This document shows, piece by piece, positions 10,988 through 21,204 of a stretch of 64,000 bases of DNA (positions are counted from its first letter, which is position 1; each line of letters starts with the position of its first letter). This DNA comes from Fagopyrum homotropicum. Its lineage: Eukaryota; Streptophyta; Magnoliopsida; Caryophyllales; Polygonaceae. Location of the stretch: NCBI GenBank assembly GCA_033239125.1, contig BSWB01000003.1, positions 30,085,001 through 30,149,000 of the forward strand, in the 5' to 3' direction. The notes beneath the pieces were generated by a model, which was given only the letters and a program-made list of their open reading frames with translations, had not been told where the DNA came from and made no database searches. The translations under genes were made by a program, and so were the position numbers.

Positions 10988-11680
10988 CGTCACCTTTTGG
11001 TTACTTAGATCTCTAGCCTCCTTTTCTAGTCCCTTCTTATGTGTGTGGGATTGTGAGCCATCTTGATAGAGTGAAATTTCTTTTCTTTGTTGTTTACCCC
11101 ATTATATTGTGATCTTGTTGGTATTTGCATCATGTGACATTCAGACCTTATTCTTAATAACCTCGATAATATTGAAGCTAGGTTGCACAAAGTGATTCGA
11201 CAACTAGAAATGATGTCTCCAAACAACTACAAGGACTCAGTGAGGTATAACCCTTGACCTCCGTCAATTATTTAAACCAACTCCGTTGTTTTTTTGTTTT
11301 TCTTTTTTTGACAATACTAGCTATGTAGACATCAACAACAAACATGAGACAAATGTCGAGGAGCTCTACATTTACCTAAATGATGGTGTTCCATTTGAGT
11401 TCACATTCGACTCCTAATCCTTGTCTTTATTTGTCATAGATTTGACCCTCAATAAATAAACATTGGAGTCATCACCAACATTCGTTGAGGAAACATTGGA
11501 AGACGACATCTCGAAATCTACTATTATCATTGATGATCTAATTCACTAGTCGGAATCCTTTTCACCTTGCACGAGCTCATGATGCTAGTTTCGATATTAA
11601 ATGGAATTTAAGTCATCATCTCCTCACTTTCCATCAATTTCCCTATGATTTTTATGCAAAGTGATTTGCGCATCAGCTAT
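10988..11680. other. Unassigned intergenic stretch
   Basis: Only short frames occur. I recognise no protein, RNA or repeat here. It lies between two LTR remnants and is probably old retrotransposon or host DNA. Confidence 0.4.
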
Positions 11681-12635
11681 TGATAACATCCATTTTTAGC
11701 ATATTTTTTCACCTTCATTCTTATCCATCCCTCGAGCATATATTGTAGATTTACACCATGTTATGATAGATTTCATTCCCCTTTATGTTTTGAAGATCTA
11801 CTCGCATGTTTATGATATTGAAGGTATTATAGATCTTCTAGGAGCTAAAATGGAATTATTATCGAAAGAATGTTTGCAACACAATAAGGTTCTCCCCTGT
11901 GATCAAGGAAGTTGAGGCTTATAGTGGATTGGTTGAGATCTGAGAGTGAAGAATAAAAAATCGCTCAAAGAAACTCATCGATTGACCCGACTTGCCCCAA
12001 CTTGTCGGCCCAATCGGTTCCATTTTTGAGCATATGATCTTCCAAGACGTCGTGTTTTGCTTATAGCTTTTGCTATTTAGTTGATATAATAGTTGGTTGA
12101 CTTGAACCTTTTGATCGGTCCGACTTTATTGTTTTCTTTTCTTACGTGATTTATGTTTTATCTTATTCAATCTACCACTTTTTAGTCTTCAATCGGTAAA
12201 AATTTGTCTAACCTATCGTCCGATCGCCACTTTGTTTTTATTTTATGTTTGTTTATTTTTGGGCTTTAACAATTAAATCATTCAAATAGTTACAAAATTT
12301 TTCCGAGTTCGATGATAACCCTTTACTATAATTAGGTCTTATAATTATTTGTGAGGTCGGAAACTAACATTTTTGCCCTCAACAACTATCGTCAAATTCA
12401 TATGCCACACATGGGCTTTTTATTTTTTTATTTTTTTTGAAATTTAGCACATGGGCATTTTTCCTCTTCCCTTTTCTTGTTCTTTTGTTTTATCCGCCTG
12501 ATTAAATGTTCCGTGTCTCTATTAATATCTTGGCATTTTCTTGATTGGTACTTCGAGGAATTGATCCATATATTTGTGTTTGCCGAACTTGACCTCAATT
12601 TGAGGGAAAATCGTATTTAATAAGGGGAGTATGAT
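11681..12635 (+). repeat. Decayed Athila-type LTR remnant D
   Basis: It starts TGATAACATCC and shares with LTR A the arrangement of a TGATAAC start followed by a GGAGCTAAAA block (about 11,840). It carries scattered words of the GATCGGTC / TTGACCCGAC kind (11,975-12,230). There are no clear right terminus and no coding part. The assignment rests on layout and short matches. Confidence 0.4.
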
Positions 12636-12640
12636 GTGAT
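12636..12640. repeat. Target-site duplication (left), element E
   Basis: GTGAT directly precedes the 5' LTR of element E and is repeated at 25,873-25,877 directly after the 3' LTR, as expected for integrase-mediated insertion. Confidence 0.93.
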
Positions 12641-14400
12641 TGTTAGCATGAAATATTGTGATATTTTAGACACGTTTTCTAAACGTATTTGATTCATATT
12701 GATAGTCTTTGATTGAACTTTATGCATATGTGAGCTAGTATTACCTATATTGTCAATATGGATGTCTACACTAGTTCTATGTTGATTATAGGTGATTTGG
12801 AGCTATTTCCGAACGGAAACGAGCAAAGGAGAGTTGAGTTGATATGTCCATAGATTGAGGACATTCTTTGGAAGCAATTTGGAGTCTTAGTTTGAGGAAT
12901 GCACGAGTTTAGGGAAGAATCACGTTCTTGCCCTAAATTACGCCCTAAAATACGGCCGTATCACAAACCACGTTCAGAATTACGGCCGTGGATTTGGAGT
13001 CAGAAATCCATGTTCATTCTAGGGAATTACACGGCCGTGGAACATATGGTGCAAACCATATTTGTTTCCACGCTCTAAATTACGGTCGTGGAACACTTCC
13101 ACGACCGTGATCTTGGCGAATCTTTTCGCCACACTTTGAAGCCACGATCTTTTAAAGATTGGGCCGGGCCGACATTTTGCCCTACACTATAAAAAGACGG
13201 ACGAAGCAAGATTCTGTCACCTTGGCTACCCCATTTACCCTCATTGATCGCCGTTTAGACACGAAAACGTTTTGCTTAGCTTGCTTGGAAGCATTTGACA
13301 TCTCTTTGAAGAGATCGAAGTTCGTGTTGGGAATTCCTCTAATCTCGCACTTTTGGTGGAGATTGCTGTGGAGATCTCCGGATTTGCGGAAGATCGAAGT
13401 TCTTGGGAGATTTTGCAAGAAGATTTCTCTTCTTGATTAGGTTCGATTTGGAAAACGGATTGACATCCCGTTTTCTTTTCTTTCCTAAGATTACGATTGT
13501 TTGTTCTATTGTGAACCTTTTGACATTGCCTATTCTCTTTGTAACTTTGAGATTGAATTGAAGATTATTGAAAGTTCTTGAAAGTTTTCGTCTTTTTATC
13601 TTTTAATTCTTGAATTGATATCAATATGACTGTTATTGGCTAAAAACCCTTAACAATTCTAAGGTGAAGGGTTGATAGTTGTGGCTTAGATGATGATAGA
13701 TCGATCGCAAACAGATTAGACCCTGAGAGCTAGAGAATTGTCGCCGACAACCCTAAATTACGGTCTGTTCTTGAGTCCACGGCCGTGGAACCTCAAGAAC
13801 TAACCGTGATTTCTCTTAAGTCTACGAACCTGCTTTTACTTTAATCTAAAGTTCAAGATTTGCTTTAGCTTAGTTTGGACTTGTCTTTTCTAGGTGGTAG
13901 TGAAGCCTCAACAACCTCTACCTCGATTGTGAGTGTCACAACCTCAATCGGTTAAGTTAGTCTTGATCCTTGGGTTATAAGTTTGGGTATTTGACACTAA
14001 TTCTCGCCTCTAGAATCCTTCTATATTGAGCCTCAACAACCTGTATAGAGAGTGTCTTGTAGGTGAGTTATATAAGGTTTTTGGAACTTCACCGTACGAT
14101 TACCTTACATTAGTATACCTTTGCATATCTCAACTTTGTCTTTACATCATTAAGTATATCTTGAATCGATTGCCACAGCTGGATACCTGAATCTTTAGGA
14201 TTGTTGTTTTCCCAATAATTTGCAAAGCTCTTATATTTACTTGCTTGATAACCTGCAATCGAGTTCGTTCCCCCCAAATCCCTGTGTTCGATACTCTGGA
14301 ATTGTTGCTTAACTATATCGATCCGTACACTGCGGGTTCGCTGCTTGATTCTAGTTTTATAAATTTAAAACTTATTTGCACACACCTCTAGGGGCGAACA
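12641..14400 (+). repeat. 5' LTR of element E
   Basis: TGTTAGCATG...GGGGCGAACA, 1,760 bp, TG...CA ends. TATA box TATAAAAA at 13,188-13,195. Palindromic words around ACGGCCGT/ACGGTCGT lie at 12,951-13,110, upstream of the TATA box, and again at 13,777-13,790. Differences from the 3' LTR are at 12,670, 13,215, 13,233, 13,407, 13,543, 13,963 and 14,136. Short open frames inside it are present identically in the 3' LTR and are not credible genes. Confidence 0.95.
13188..13195 (+). promoter_or_regulatory. TATA box of 5' LTR, element E
   Basis: TATAAAAA about 550 bp into the LTR. The same sequence is at 24,660-24,667 in the 3' LTR. It should drive the genomic transcript of the element. Confidence 0.6.
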
Positions 14401-14406
14401 AGTTTT

Positions 14407-14424
14407 TGGCGCCGTTGCCGGGGA
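14407..14424 (+). other. Primer-binding site, element E
   Basis: TGGCGCCGTTGCCGGGGA starts 6 bases after the 5' LTR. This sequence is typical of Athila-type elements and is generally attributed to tRNA-Asp. Confidence 0.85.
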
Positions 14425-14501
14425 TTTGGTTTAGGCCGAATCCGGTAGCCGGTTGTCAAGCTTGGGAGCTTGCTCTCGTTATTTGATATCTCTTTGAGTG
14501 C

Positions 14502-17500
14502 ATGCGCAGGTCTAGGAACACCGCAGATCTCTTACCTCTTGATCAAGAGCTAGAGAAAACCTTGAGGCAAAAGCGCAAGGAAAAGAAGATGGCCGAAGAA
14601 CACGAACGTGACCTTCAAACGGAGTTGGCGGAGAAGGAAGCTCAACTCCGATGGAATGAGACTCTCCGCCAGGATGAGATGGATCGTCATCAATCTCAAG
14701 TCAACGGTCTACAAGACATGATCTTCCAAATGAGGATAAAGATGAGCGACCTTGAGAATAAGGTAGTCAAGAAGCCCTCAAGAAGGAGATCAAGGTCTAG
14801 AAGGAAGAGCCACTCATCCGCTGATGATAGTGATTCTTCCATGCCACCGTTGGAAGAGATTGATCCCACGATCAATATGAATCCTTTTCATCCACAAGGA
14901 GGTACTAATCGCCGCATTCCGCCTAGGAATGCAAGAGTCGAACGTGTGGATAATGAGCCAAGAACTCTTGGCCAGCGGATGAATCCAACACAACAACCAC
15001 GCCGCTTGGGTGTGAATTTTGATGCTGAAGATATGCAAGGGTTTAGCTTTAACCCTCAAGTTATCACTCTTGTTCGCCAAAGTCAATTTGGCGGTACAAG
15101 TGCTGAATCTCCACACCAACACTTGCAAAACTTTGAGTGTATGATGGAGACGATGAGACCGAAGAACGCTACTACCAACAGCTATAAGCTCAAACCTTTC
15201 TTTTTCTCTTTGAAAGGGAAAGCGTTGTCATGGTATCAAGCTCTTCCCAATGGGAAACTAGACACGTGGGAAGACCTTTCTGCGGAGTTTCTCACCAAAT
15301 TCTTTCCGCCTTCCAAAACAGCGGAACTTAGAGGTAAGATTAATGCTTTTTCCATGAGACCTAACGAAAGTTTGTTTCAATCGTGGGAAAGGTTTCAGGA
15401 TTTACTCTTGGATTGCCCTCATCATGGCATATCCAAGCTTGCCTTGCTGGAAATCTACTATAAGGGGCTGGATGCGGGAACGCAATTCAACCTCCAATCC
15501 CTCTCATGCGGAACATTCATGGACTTGAGAGAAGATGACGCTTGGGACTTCATTGAGAAGCAAGCAAGAGTCATAGAGAAGTACTCCCACCGGAAAGCGG
15601 AGGGAAATCGTGTGGAGCAAGGAGCGAAGCTCACACATGAAGCTCAAAATCAGATTTTCTCCCTCAACAATGAGATCAAAGAGTTGAAGGAGACTATCAA
15701 GACCAACTTCCCAAAGCAACAAGAGAAGGATGTTGGCTATTTGGGCAACAACAATGGCGGTGATAACACCAACCGCAACAACAATAACCGGAACAATAAC
15801 CGGAACAATAATTGGAATGGAAACAACAACAACCGGAACAACAACAATTGGAACAACAATCGGGGTTCAAACAACAACAATTGGCGCTCCAATCAACAAA
15901 ATTCCGGTAACTCCTATCCTTCCAATTCTAATTCGCTAACTCCACCTTCCTCTTCCTCTACTCCTTTGAAAAGCCAGGGGCAATCATCTAATGGAGGAAA
16001 CAATACGGGAAAGGAGAAGTCCGATCCCATGTTGGAGACAATCTTGGGAAAGCTTCAAGGGTTGGAGAACCGCCTCATCAAGGTTGATGATCAAGTCTCT
16101 AAGGTTGACAAAGCTCAAAAGGTTTTGGAGAACCAATTGTTCAACCACGCGGAGGAAGTTCCTAGAAATCAAGGGAAACTTCCAGGAAAGACGGAGGACA
16201 ACCCTAAGGGAAGGGTAATGGCGATTACAACTAGGAGCGGAGTGACTACCACCGATCCGCAGCCTACGTTCGTTGAAGTCCCCGTAGAGAAGGACAAAGG
16301 AAAGGAGAAGGAGAAGGAAGATGTTTATGTTCCTCCTCCAGCTTACAAACCTCCCCTACTGTTCCCTCAATCTAGAGCGCGAGCGCGCCTAGATAAACAA
16401 TTCGGTAAGTTCATAGAACTCATGAGCAAGCTGCATATTAATATACCCTTCATTGATGCTATTGTAGGTATGCCGGCTTATGGAAAGTTCTTGAAGGAGC
16501 TTCTCTCTAACAAGAGGAAGCTAGAAGATTTCGGTGAGGTCAAGATGAGTTCGGATTCTTCGGATCTCATCAAGACCATGAAGGAGAAAATGCCCCCAAA
16601 GTTGAAGGATCCGGGGTCATTTTGCATTCCAATTGGAGTGGGAGATGTCACATACGACGCTTTATGTGACTTGGGAGCAAGTGTGAGCATCATACCACTT
16701 GTATTATGTAGGAAGATTGGTTTAGGTGATCCTAAACCGGTCAAGATAACGTTATACATGGCGGATCGATCCATCACTCGCCCCGTCGGTATTGTAGAAG
16801 ACGTCCCGGTCAAGCTAGGTAAATTCTTTGTCCCCATTGATTTTGTCGTGCCTGACATTCCTGCAGATAGTCCGGTCCCGATTATACTCGGAAGACCGTT
16901 TCTTGCAACTTCCGGCTGCATGGTCGATTGCAAGAATGGGAGACTCGCTTTTGATATTGGAGAAGAGAAAGTAGAGTTCGTTCTTTCCACTCTAGTAAAG
17001 GAGCCAATCTTTGATGAGGATGTTTACGATATCCAAGATGAAGAAGGTTTGTCTAGGGAGGAGGTAAGTGCGATTCTCTTTAACGATCCTTTACAAAAGG
17101 TTATCACTATGAGTCTAACCAATGTAGGGGAAGAAGAAGAGTGCAAAGAGGAAATTGAAGCCTTAGAAGCACAAGAAGAGATGCATGGAGTGGAGTTTGA
17201 AAAACTCCACGATGAGGCTGAGAATGTAAGAATCCACAGTCATACCCTGTATTCCACGACCGTGGATTTCACAACCAAAATCGACCTCCATTCCAGGGGA
17301 TTACACGGCCGTGGAACACATGGGGAGGCCGTAATTCTGACCGTGGAAGAGGGTGATCGACTTACTTCTTCAACTTCTTTTGATTCCTCTCCAAACCACT
17401 CAGCAACCTTAGAAACTTCTAAGGAAACATCGGATGCCCCTCAAGGACCATTGGAAGCTCCGAAAGTGATGGAACTCAAACCACTTCCTACTCATCTAAG

Positions 17501-20375
17501 GTACGCTTTTCTTGGATCTAATTCTACCCTTCCGGTCATTGTTAGCTCCGAACTAAGCATAGATGAACATGAACAGCTCATGACAGTCCATAGGAAACAT
17601 AGAAAGGCCATAGGCTACACTATCGAGGACTTAGTAGGAATCAAACCCTCCCTATGTATGCATAAGATACTAATGGAGGAGGATTTTAGAACTTCAAGAC
17701 AACCTCAAAGGCGGTTGAATCCGACCATGAAGGAGGTTGTCAAGAAGGAAATTCTTAAACTTCTTGATGCAGGTATCATCTATCCTATCTCCGATAGTAA
17801 ATGGGTGAGTCCAGTTCAAGTAGTTCCGAAGAAGGGAGGAATGACGGTCATCACCAACAAGAACAACGAACTCATTCCTACCCGAACCGTGACTGGATGG
17901 CGAATGTGCATAGACTACCGCAAGCTCAACAACGCAACGCGGAAGGATCACTTTCCATTGCCATTCATTGATCAAATGCTTGAAAGGTTAGCACAACATT
18001 CACATTTTTGCTACCTTGACGGTTATAGTGGCTTCTTTCAGATTCCGATACATCCGGACGATCAAGAGAAGACCACATTCACGTGCCCTTGGGGTACGTT
18101 CGCTTATAGGAGAATGCCGTTCGGGCTTTGCAACGCCCCAGCCACCTTTCAACGGTGCATGATGGCCATCTTCTCCGAATACGTAGAGGAAATCATGGAA
18201 GTCTTCATGGACGACTTCTCCGTATACGGTTCCTCTTTTAACGATTGCTTTTCTAACCTTTCTCTTGTTTTACAACGTTGTGAAGACACTAACCTAGTTC
18301 TTAATTGGGAAAAGTGTCAATTCATGGTTAAGGAAGGAATCGTATTAGGTCACTTAGTCTCTAGTAGAGGGATAGAGGTAGACAAAGCTAAGATAGAGAC
18401 CATAGAGAAACTTCCTCCCCCAATTTCGGTGAAAGGGATAAGAAGTTTCCTAGGACATGCTGGATTTTATAGACGCTTCATTAAGGACTTTTCTAAGATA
18501 TCAAAACCTCTCACTAATCTATTGATGAAGGATGCGGTTTTTGAGTTTTCGCAGGAATGTTTAGATGTGTTTAACACCATTCGGCAAGCTCTAATTTCAG
18601 CACCTATTATCCAACCCCCGGATTGGACTCTCCCCTTCGAGATTATGTGCGATGCTAGTGACGTAGCTATTGGAGCTGTTCTTGGACAACGAAAGGAAGG
18701 GCGAACCCATGCCATATACTACGCTAGCAAGACGCTAGACGAAGCTCAGCTCAACTACGCCACTACAGAAAAAGAGTTTCTAGCCATTGTCTACGCTATT
18801 GACAAGTTTTGCTCTTATCTTGTAGGTGCAAAGGTGATTGTCTACACGGATCATGCTGCGATCCGGTACCTCCTTGCGAAGAAAGACGCGAAGCCAAGGC
18901 TAATTAGATGGATTCTTCTCCTACAAGAATTCGATCTTGAGATCCGCGACAAGAAAGGTTCAGAAAATTCTATTGCGGATCATTTGAGTCGCCTCACACA
19001 TCTAGAGGACGACCATCTACCCATTGATGACTCCTTTCCGGACGAACACTTACACATCATAGAAGAGTGCATCAACGAGATCTCCAAAGGTAACGAACCA
19101 TGGTTTGCTGATTTTGTTAACTATTTGGTTTGCCAGGAGATACCACCCGGACTATCCTACTCACAAAGGAAGAAGTTCTTTAAGGACGTCCGGGAATACT
19201 ATTGGAACGAGCCTCTCCTCTTCAAGAGAGGTCCGGATGGCATCATTCGGCGATGTGTGCCGGAAGATGAGATGCAAAGTGTCATCCGCCACTGCCATTC
19301 ACTACCTTGTGGAGGACATGCTAGTTCGAACAAGACTAGTGCAAAGGTATTGCAATCTGGATTCTATTGGCCTACCTTATTTAGAGATGTGCAATCCTTT
19401 GTCTCTTGCTGCGATGCTTGTCAAAGAACAGGCAATATTTCTAGAAGGAACGAGATGCCCCTCAACAACATCCAAGAGGTGGAGATTTTCGACGTTTGGG
19501 GAGTCGATTTCATGGGACCATTCCCATCTTCTTGTGGAAACCAATACATACTACTGGCGGTAGACTACGTTTCTAGATGGGTGGAAGCAATCGCCTCTCC
19601 CACAAATGATGCCATGGTGGTGGTTAAGTTCTTCAACAAGACCATCTTTCCGCGATTTGGAACACCAAGGACAATCATTAGTGATGGAGGTTCTCACTTC
19701 ATAGCCCGTCGCTTTGAATCTCTTCGAGCTAAGTATGGGGTTACTCACAAGATCGCTACCCCTTACCATCCACAAACGAGTGGACAAGTTGAGATCTCAA
19801 ATAGGGAGATCAAGGGAATTCTAGAGAAGACGGTTTCAAGGACTAGGAAGGATTGGTCCTTGAAGCTAGATGATGCATTATGGGCGTACCGGACTGCGTA
19901 CAAGACTCCCATAGGAACCACACCATACAACCTTATGTATGGGAAGTCTTGTCATTTGCCGGTAGAGCTGGAGCACAAAGCGTTTTGGGCTATCAAGTGG
20001 CTGAATTTCGGCATGAAAGAAGCAGGAGAGAAGCGTCTCCTAGACATCAACAAGCTGGATGAACTTCGCTTGAACGCCTACGAAAACGCTAAGATCTACA
20101 AGGAAAGAGCAAAGCGTTGGCATGATAAGCACATCATTCCAAAGGACTTCAAACAAGGAGATCAAGTTCTCCTCTTCAATTCAAGACTTCGCCTCTTTCC
20201 ATGTAAGCTTAAATCCCGTTGGACCGGACCTTTTCTAATCAAACGCATTTTCTCCCATGGTACAGTTGAAGTATGGGGTGAAGCTAGCGGAAGTTTCAAG
20301 GTGAACGGTCAACGACTCAAGAAGTACACACCGGAACTCCAAGCTGAGGAGTTTGCGCCTACCGCACTCGAATAA
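14502..20375 (+). CDS. Athila gag-pol polyprotein, intact, 1,957 aa
   Basis: One frame from ATG 14,502 to TAA 20,375. Approximate residues: basic coiled coil 15-95; LGQRMNPTQQ linker 150; gag domain 225-325; Asn/Arg-rich low-complexity stretch 412-466 where a zinc knuckle might be expected, with no CCHC seen; aspartic protease with DLGAS at 723-727 and ILGRPFLATSG; a linker 914-948 encoded by palindromic words; reverse transcriptase with LDGYSG (D1173) and FMDD (1235-1238); RNase H with CDAS (D1384); integrase H2C2 zinc module near 1596-1645; integrase core D1669, D1728, E1764, a D58D35E spacing; then a GPY/F module (RWTGPF). No stop or frameshift. The protein would self-assemble, process itself, reverse transcribe and integrate. 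Confidence 0.96.
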   Translation: MRRSRNTADLLPLDQELEKTLRQKRKEKKMAEEHERDLQTELAEKEAQLRWNETLRQDEMDRHQSQVNGLQDMIFQMRIKMSDLENKVVKKPSRRRSRSRRKSHSSADDSDSSMPPLEEIDPTINMNPFHPQGGTNRRIPPRNARVERVDNEPRTLGQRMNPTQQPRRLGVNFDAEDMQGFSFNPQVITLVRQSQFGGTSAESPHQHLQNFECMMETMRPKNATTNSYKLKPFFFSLKGKALSWYQALPNGKLDTWEDLSAEFLTKFFPPSKTAELRGKINAFSMRPNESLFQSWERFQDLLLDCPHHGISKLALLEIYYKGLDAGTQFNLQSLSCGTFMDLREDDAWDFIEKQARVIEKYSHRKAEGNRVEQGAKLTHEAQNQIFSLNNEIKELKETIKTNFPKQQEKDVGYLGNNNGGDNTNRNNNNRNNNRNNNWNGNNNNRNNNNWNNNRGSNNNNWRSNQQNSGNSYPSNSNSLTPPSSSSTPLKSQGQSSNGGNNTGKEKSDPMLETILGKLQGLENRLIKVDDQVSKVDKAQKVLENQLFNHAEEVPRNQGKLPGKTEDNPKGRVMAITTRSGVTTTDPQPTFVEVPVEKDKGKEKEKEDVYVPPPAYKPPLLFPQSRARARLDKQFGKFIELMSKLHINIPFIDAIVGMPAYGKFLKELLSNKRKLEDFGEVKMSSDSSDLIKTMKEKMPPKLKDPGSFCIPIGVGDVTYDALCDLGASVSIIPLVLCRKIGLGDPKPVKITLYMADRSITRPVGIVEDVPVKLGKFFVPIDFVVPDIPADSPVPIILGRPFLATSGCMVDCKNGRLAFDIGEEKVEFVLSTLVKEPIFDEDVYDIQDEEGLSREEVSAILFNDPLQKVITMSLTNVGEEEECKEEIEALEAQEEMHGVEFEKLHDEAENVRIHSHTLYSTTVDFTTKIDLHSRGLHGRGTHGEAVILTVEEGDRLTSSTSFDSSPNHSATLETSKETSDAPQGPLEAPKVMELKPLPTHLRYAFLGSNSTLPVIVSSELSIDEHEQLMTVHRKHRKAIGYTIEDLVGIKPSLCMHKILMEEDFRTSRQPQRRLNPTMKEVVKKEILKLLDAGIIYPISDSKWVSPVQVVPKKGGMTVITNKNNELIPTRTVTGWRMCIDYRKLNNATRKDHFPLPFIDQMLERLAQHSHFCYLDGYSGFFQIPIHPDDQEKTTFTCPWGTFAYRRMPFGLCNAPATFQRCMMAIFSEYVEEIMEVFMDDFSVYGSSFNDCFSNLSLVLQRCEDTNLVLNWEKCQFMVKEGIVLGHLVSSRGIEVDKAKIETIEKLPPPISVKGIRSFLGHAGFYRRFIKDFSKISKPLTNLLMKDAVFEFSQECLDVFNTIRQALISAPIIQPPDWTLPFEIMCDASDVAIGAVLGQRKEGRTHAIYYASKTLDEAQLNYATTEKEFLAIVYAIDKFCSYLVGAKVIVYTDHAAIRYLLAKKDAKPRLIRWILLLQEFDLEIRDKKGSENSIADHLSRLTHLEDDHLPIDDSFPDEHLHIIEECINEISKGNEPWFADFVNYLVCQEIPPGLSYSQRKKFFKDVREYYWNEPLLFKRGPDGIIRRCVPEDEMQSVIRHCHSLPCGGHASSNKTSAKVLQSGFYWPTLFRDVQSFVSCCDACQRTGNISRRNEMPLNNIQEVEIFDVWGVDFMGPFPSSCGNQYILLAVDYVSRWVEAIASPTNDAMVVVKFFNKTIFPRFGTPRTIISDGGSHFIARRFESLRAKYGVTHKIATPYHPQTSGQVEISNREIKGILEKTVSRTRKDWSLKLDDALWAYRTAYKTPIGTTPYNLMYGKSCHLPVELEHKAFWAIKWLNFGMKEAGEKRLLDINKLDELRLNAYENAKIYKERAKRWHDKHIIPKDFKQGDQVLLFNSRLRLFPCKLKSRWTGPFLIKRIFSHGTVEVWGEASGSFKVNGQRLKKYTPELQAEEFAPTALE
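17251..17345 (+). repeat. Palindromic word cluster inside gag-pol linker, element E
   Basis: Within the coding linker between protease and reverse transcriptase are ATTCCACGACCGTGGAT, ACACGGCCGTGGAAC, GGCCGTAAT and ACCGTGGAA, the same words that populate the LTR. They are translated in frame as a His/Gly/Thr-rich linker. Confidence 0.75.
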
Positions 20376-21204
20376 GTGCGAGTTTGGTCTAGCTACGGAC
20401 CTTAAACAAAGCGCTTCTTGGGAGGCAACCCAAGGTATTGCATTTTTGTTTTTATTTTCGATTCATAGTTTAGCTTAGAATAGCCGTTTTCGCTTTATTT
20501 TGCCTCGATTTCTTCCGGTATGTTCGTGTTTTTGATTGTAGGATCGATGGAAAAGGAGAAAGGGAGAATAATGTCGAAGAAAGGCGACGAAATTTGGACT
20601 TTGAAGCTTTACAGAAGGTTCCACGGTCTAAATTACGGTCGTCATAGCTACAGTGGCCGTAATTCTCAAAAGCCTTTGAAAAATCACCAAAACCACGGGT
20701 CCGTACACTTCCACGGCCGTGGAACACCCCGACAGACCGTGATTTTCAAAATTTTGCCTGCGAGTATATAAGCTACATTCTTCACAAAACTAACCACAAA
20801 TTTACCCCTTTCCACGACCTAAAACGCCGAAATCCCACGACCCTCTCCAATTCTTCGTTTTCTAATCGTTTTCAACGATTCTTCATCCTAAACTGCAACA
20901 AATCCAACCACGAACAAGATCCAAGCAACAAACCGAGCGGAAATCCATCAACAAACGTGCATTTCGGGTTTTTCAATCCGAAAAAGAGGTTTATTCTTTC
21001 TTCTTCAATTTCGTGGATTTGGTTCGTTTTTGCTATAGATTCTTAGGAAGAACTGACAAAGACTGGAAGGAATTAGATTAGGGCTGCTTGTTGTGGTGAT
21101 TACTGGTGAATTCGCTGAGATTCGCAAGTTTCTAAGACGAATCACGGTCTCTGGGTAAACCACGGCCGTGGAATCTAAGAACAGACCGTAATTTTTGGTG
21201 AAAA
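20376..21204 (+). other. Element E interval between gag-pol and second gene
   Basis: It begins with the block shared with element A, containing the hairpin TTGGGAGGCAACCCAA at 20,418-20,433. It then carries palindromic words at 20,621-20,745 and 21,141-21,192. There is no long frame. The second gene must be expressed across this gap by splicing, internal entry or a separate transcript; the sequence alone does not say which. Confidence 0.6.

Noticed and set aside
11026..11226. Short minus-strand frame between LTR remnants
   Set aside because: No motif, composition or neighbour supports coding.
13159..13440. 93-codon open frame, present again at 24,631-24,912
   Set aside because: It is duplicated only because both copies are in the LTRs of element E; it spans the TATA box and has no family resemblance.
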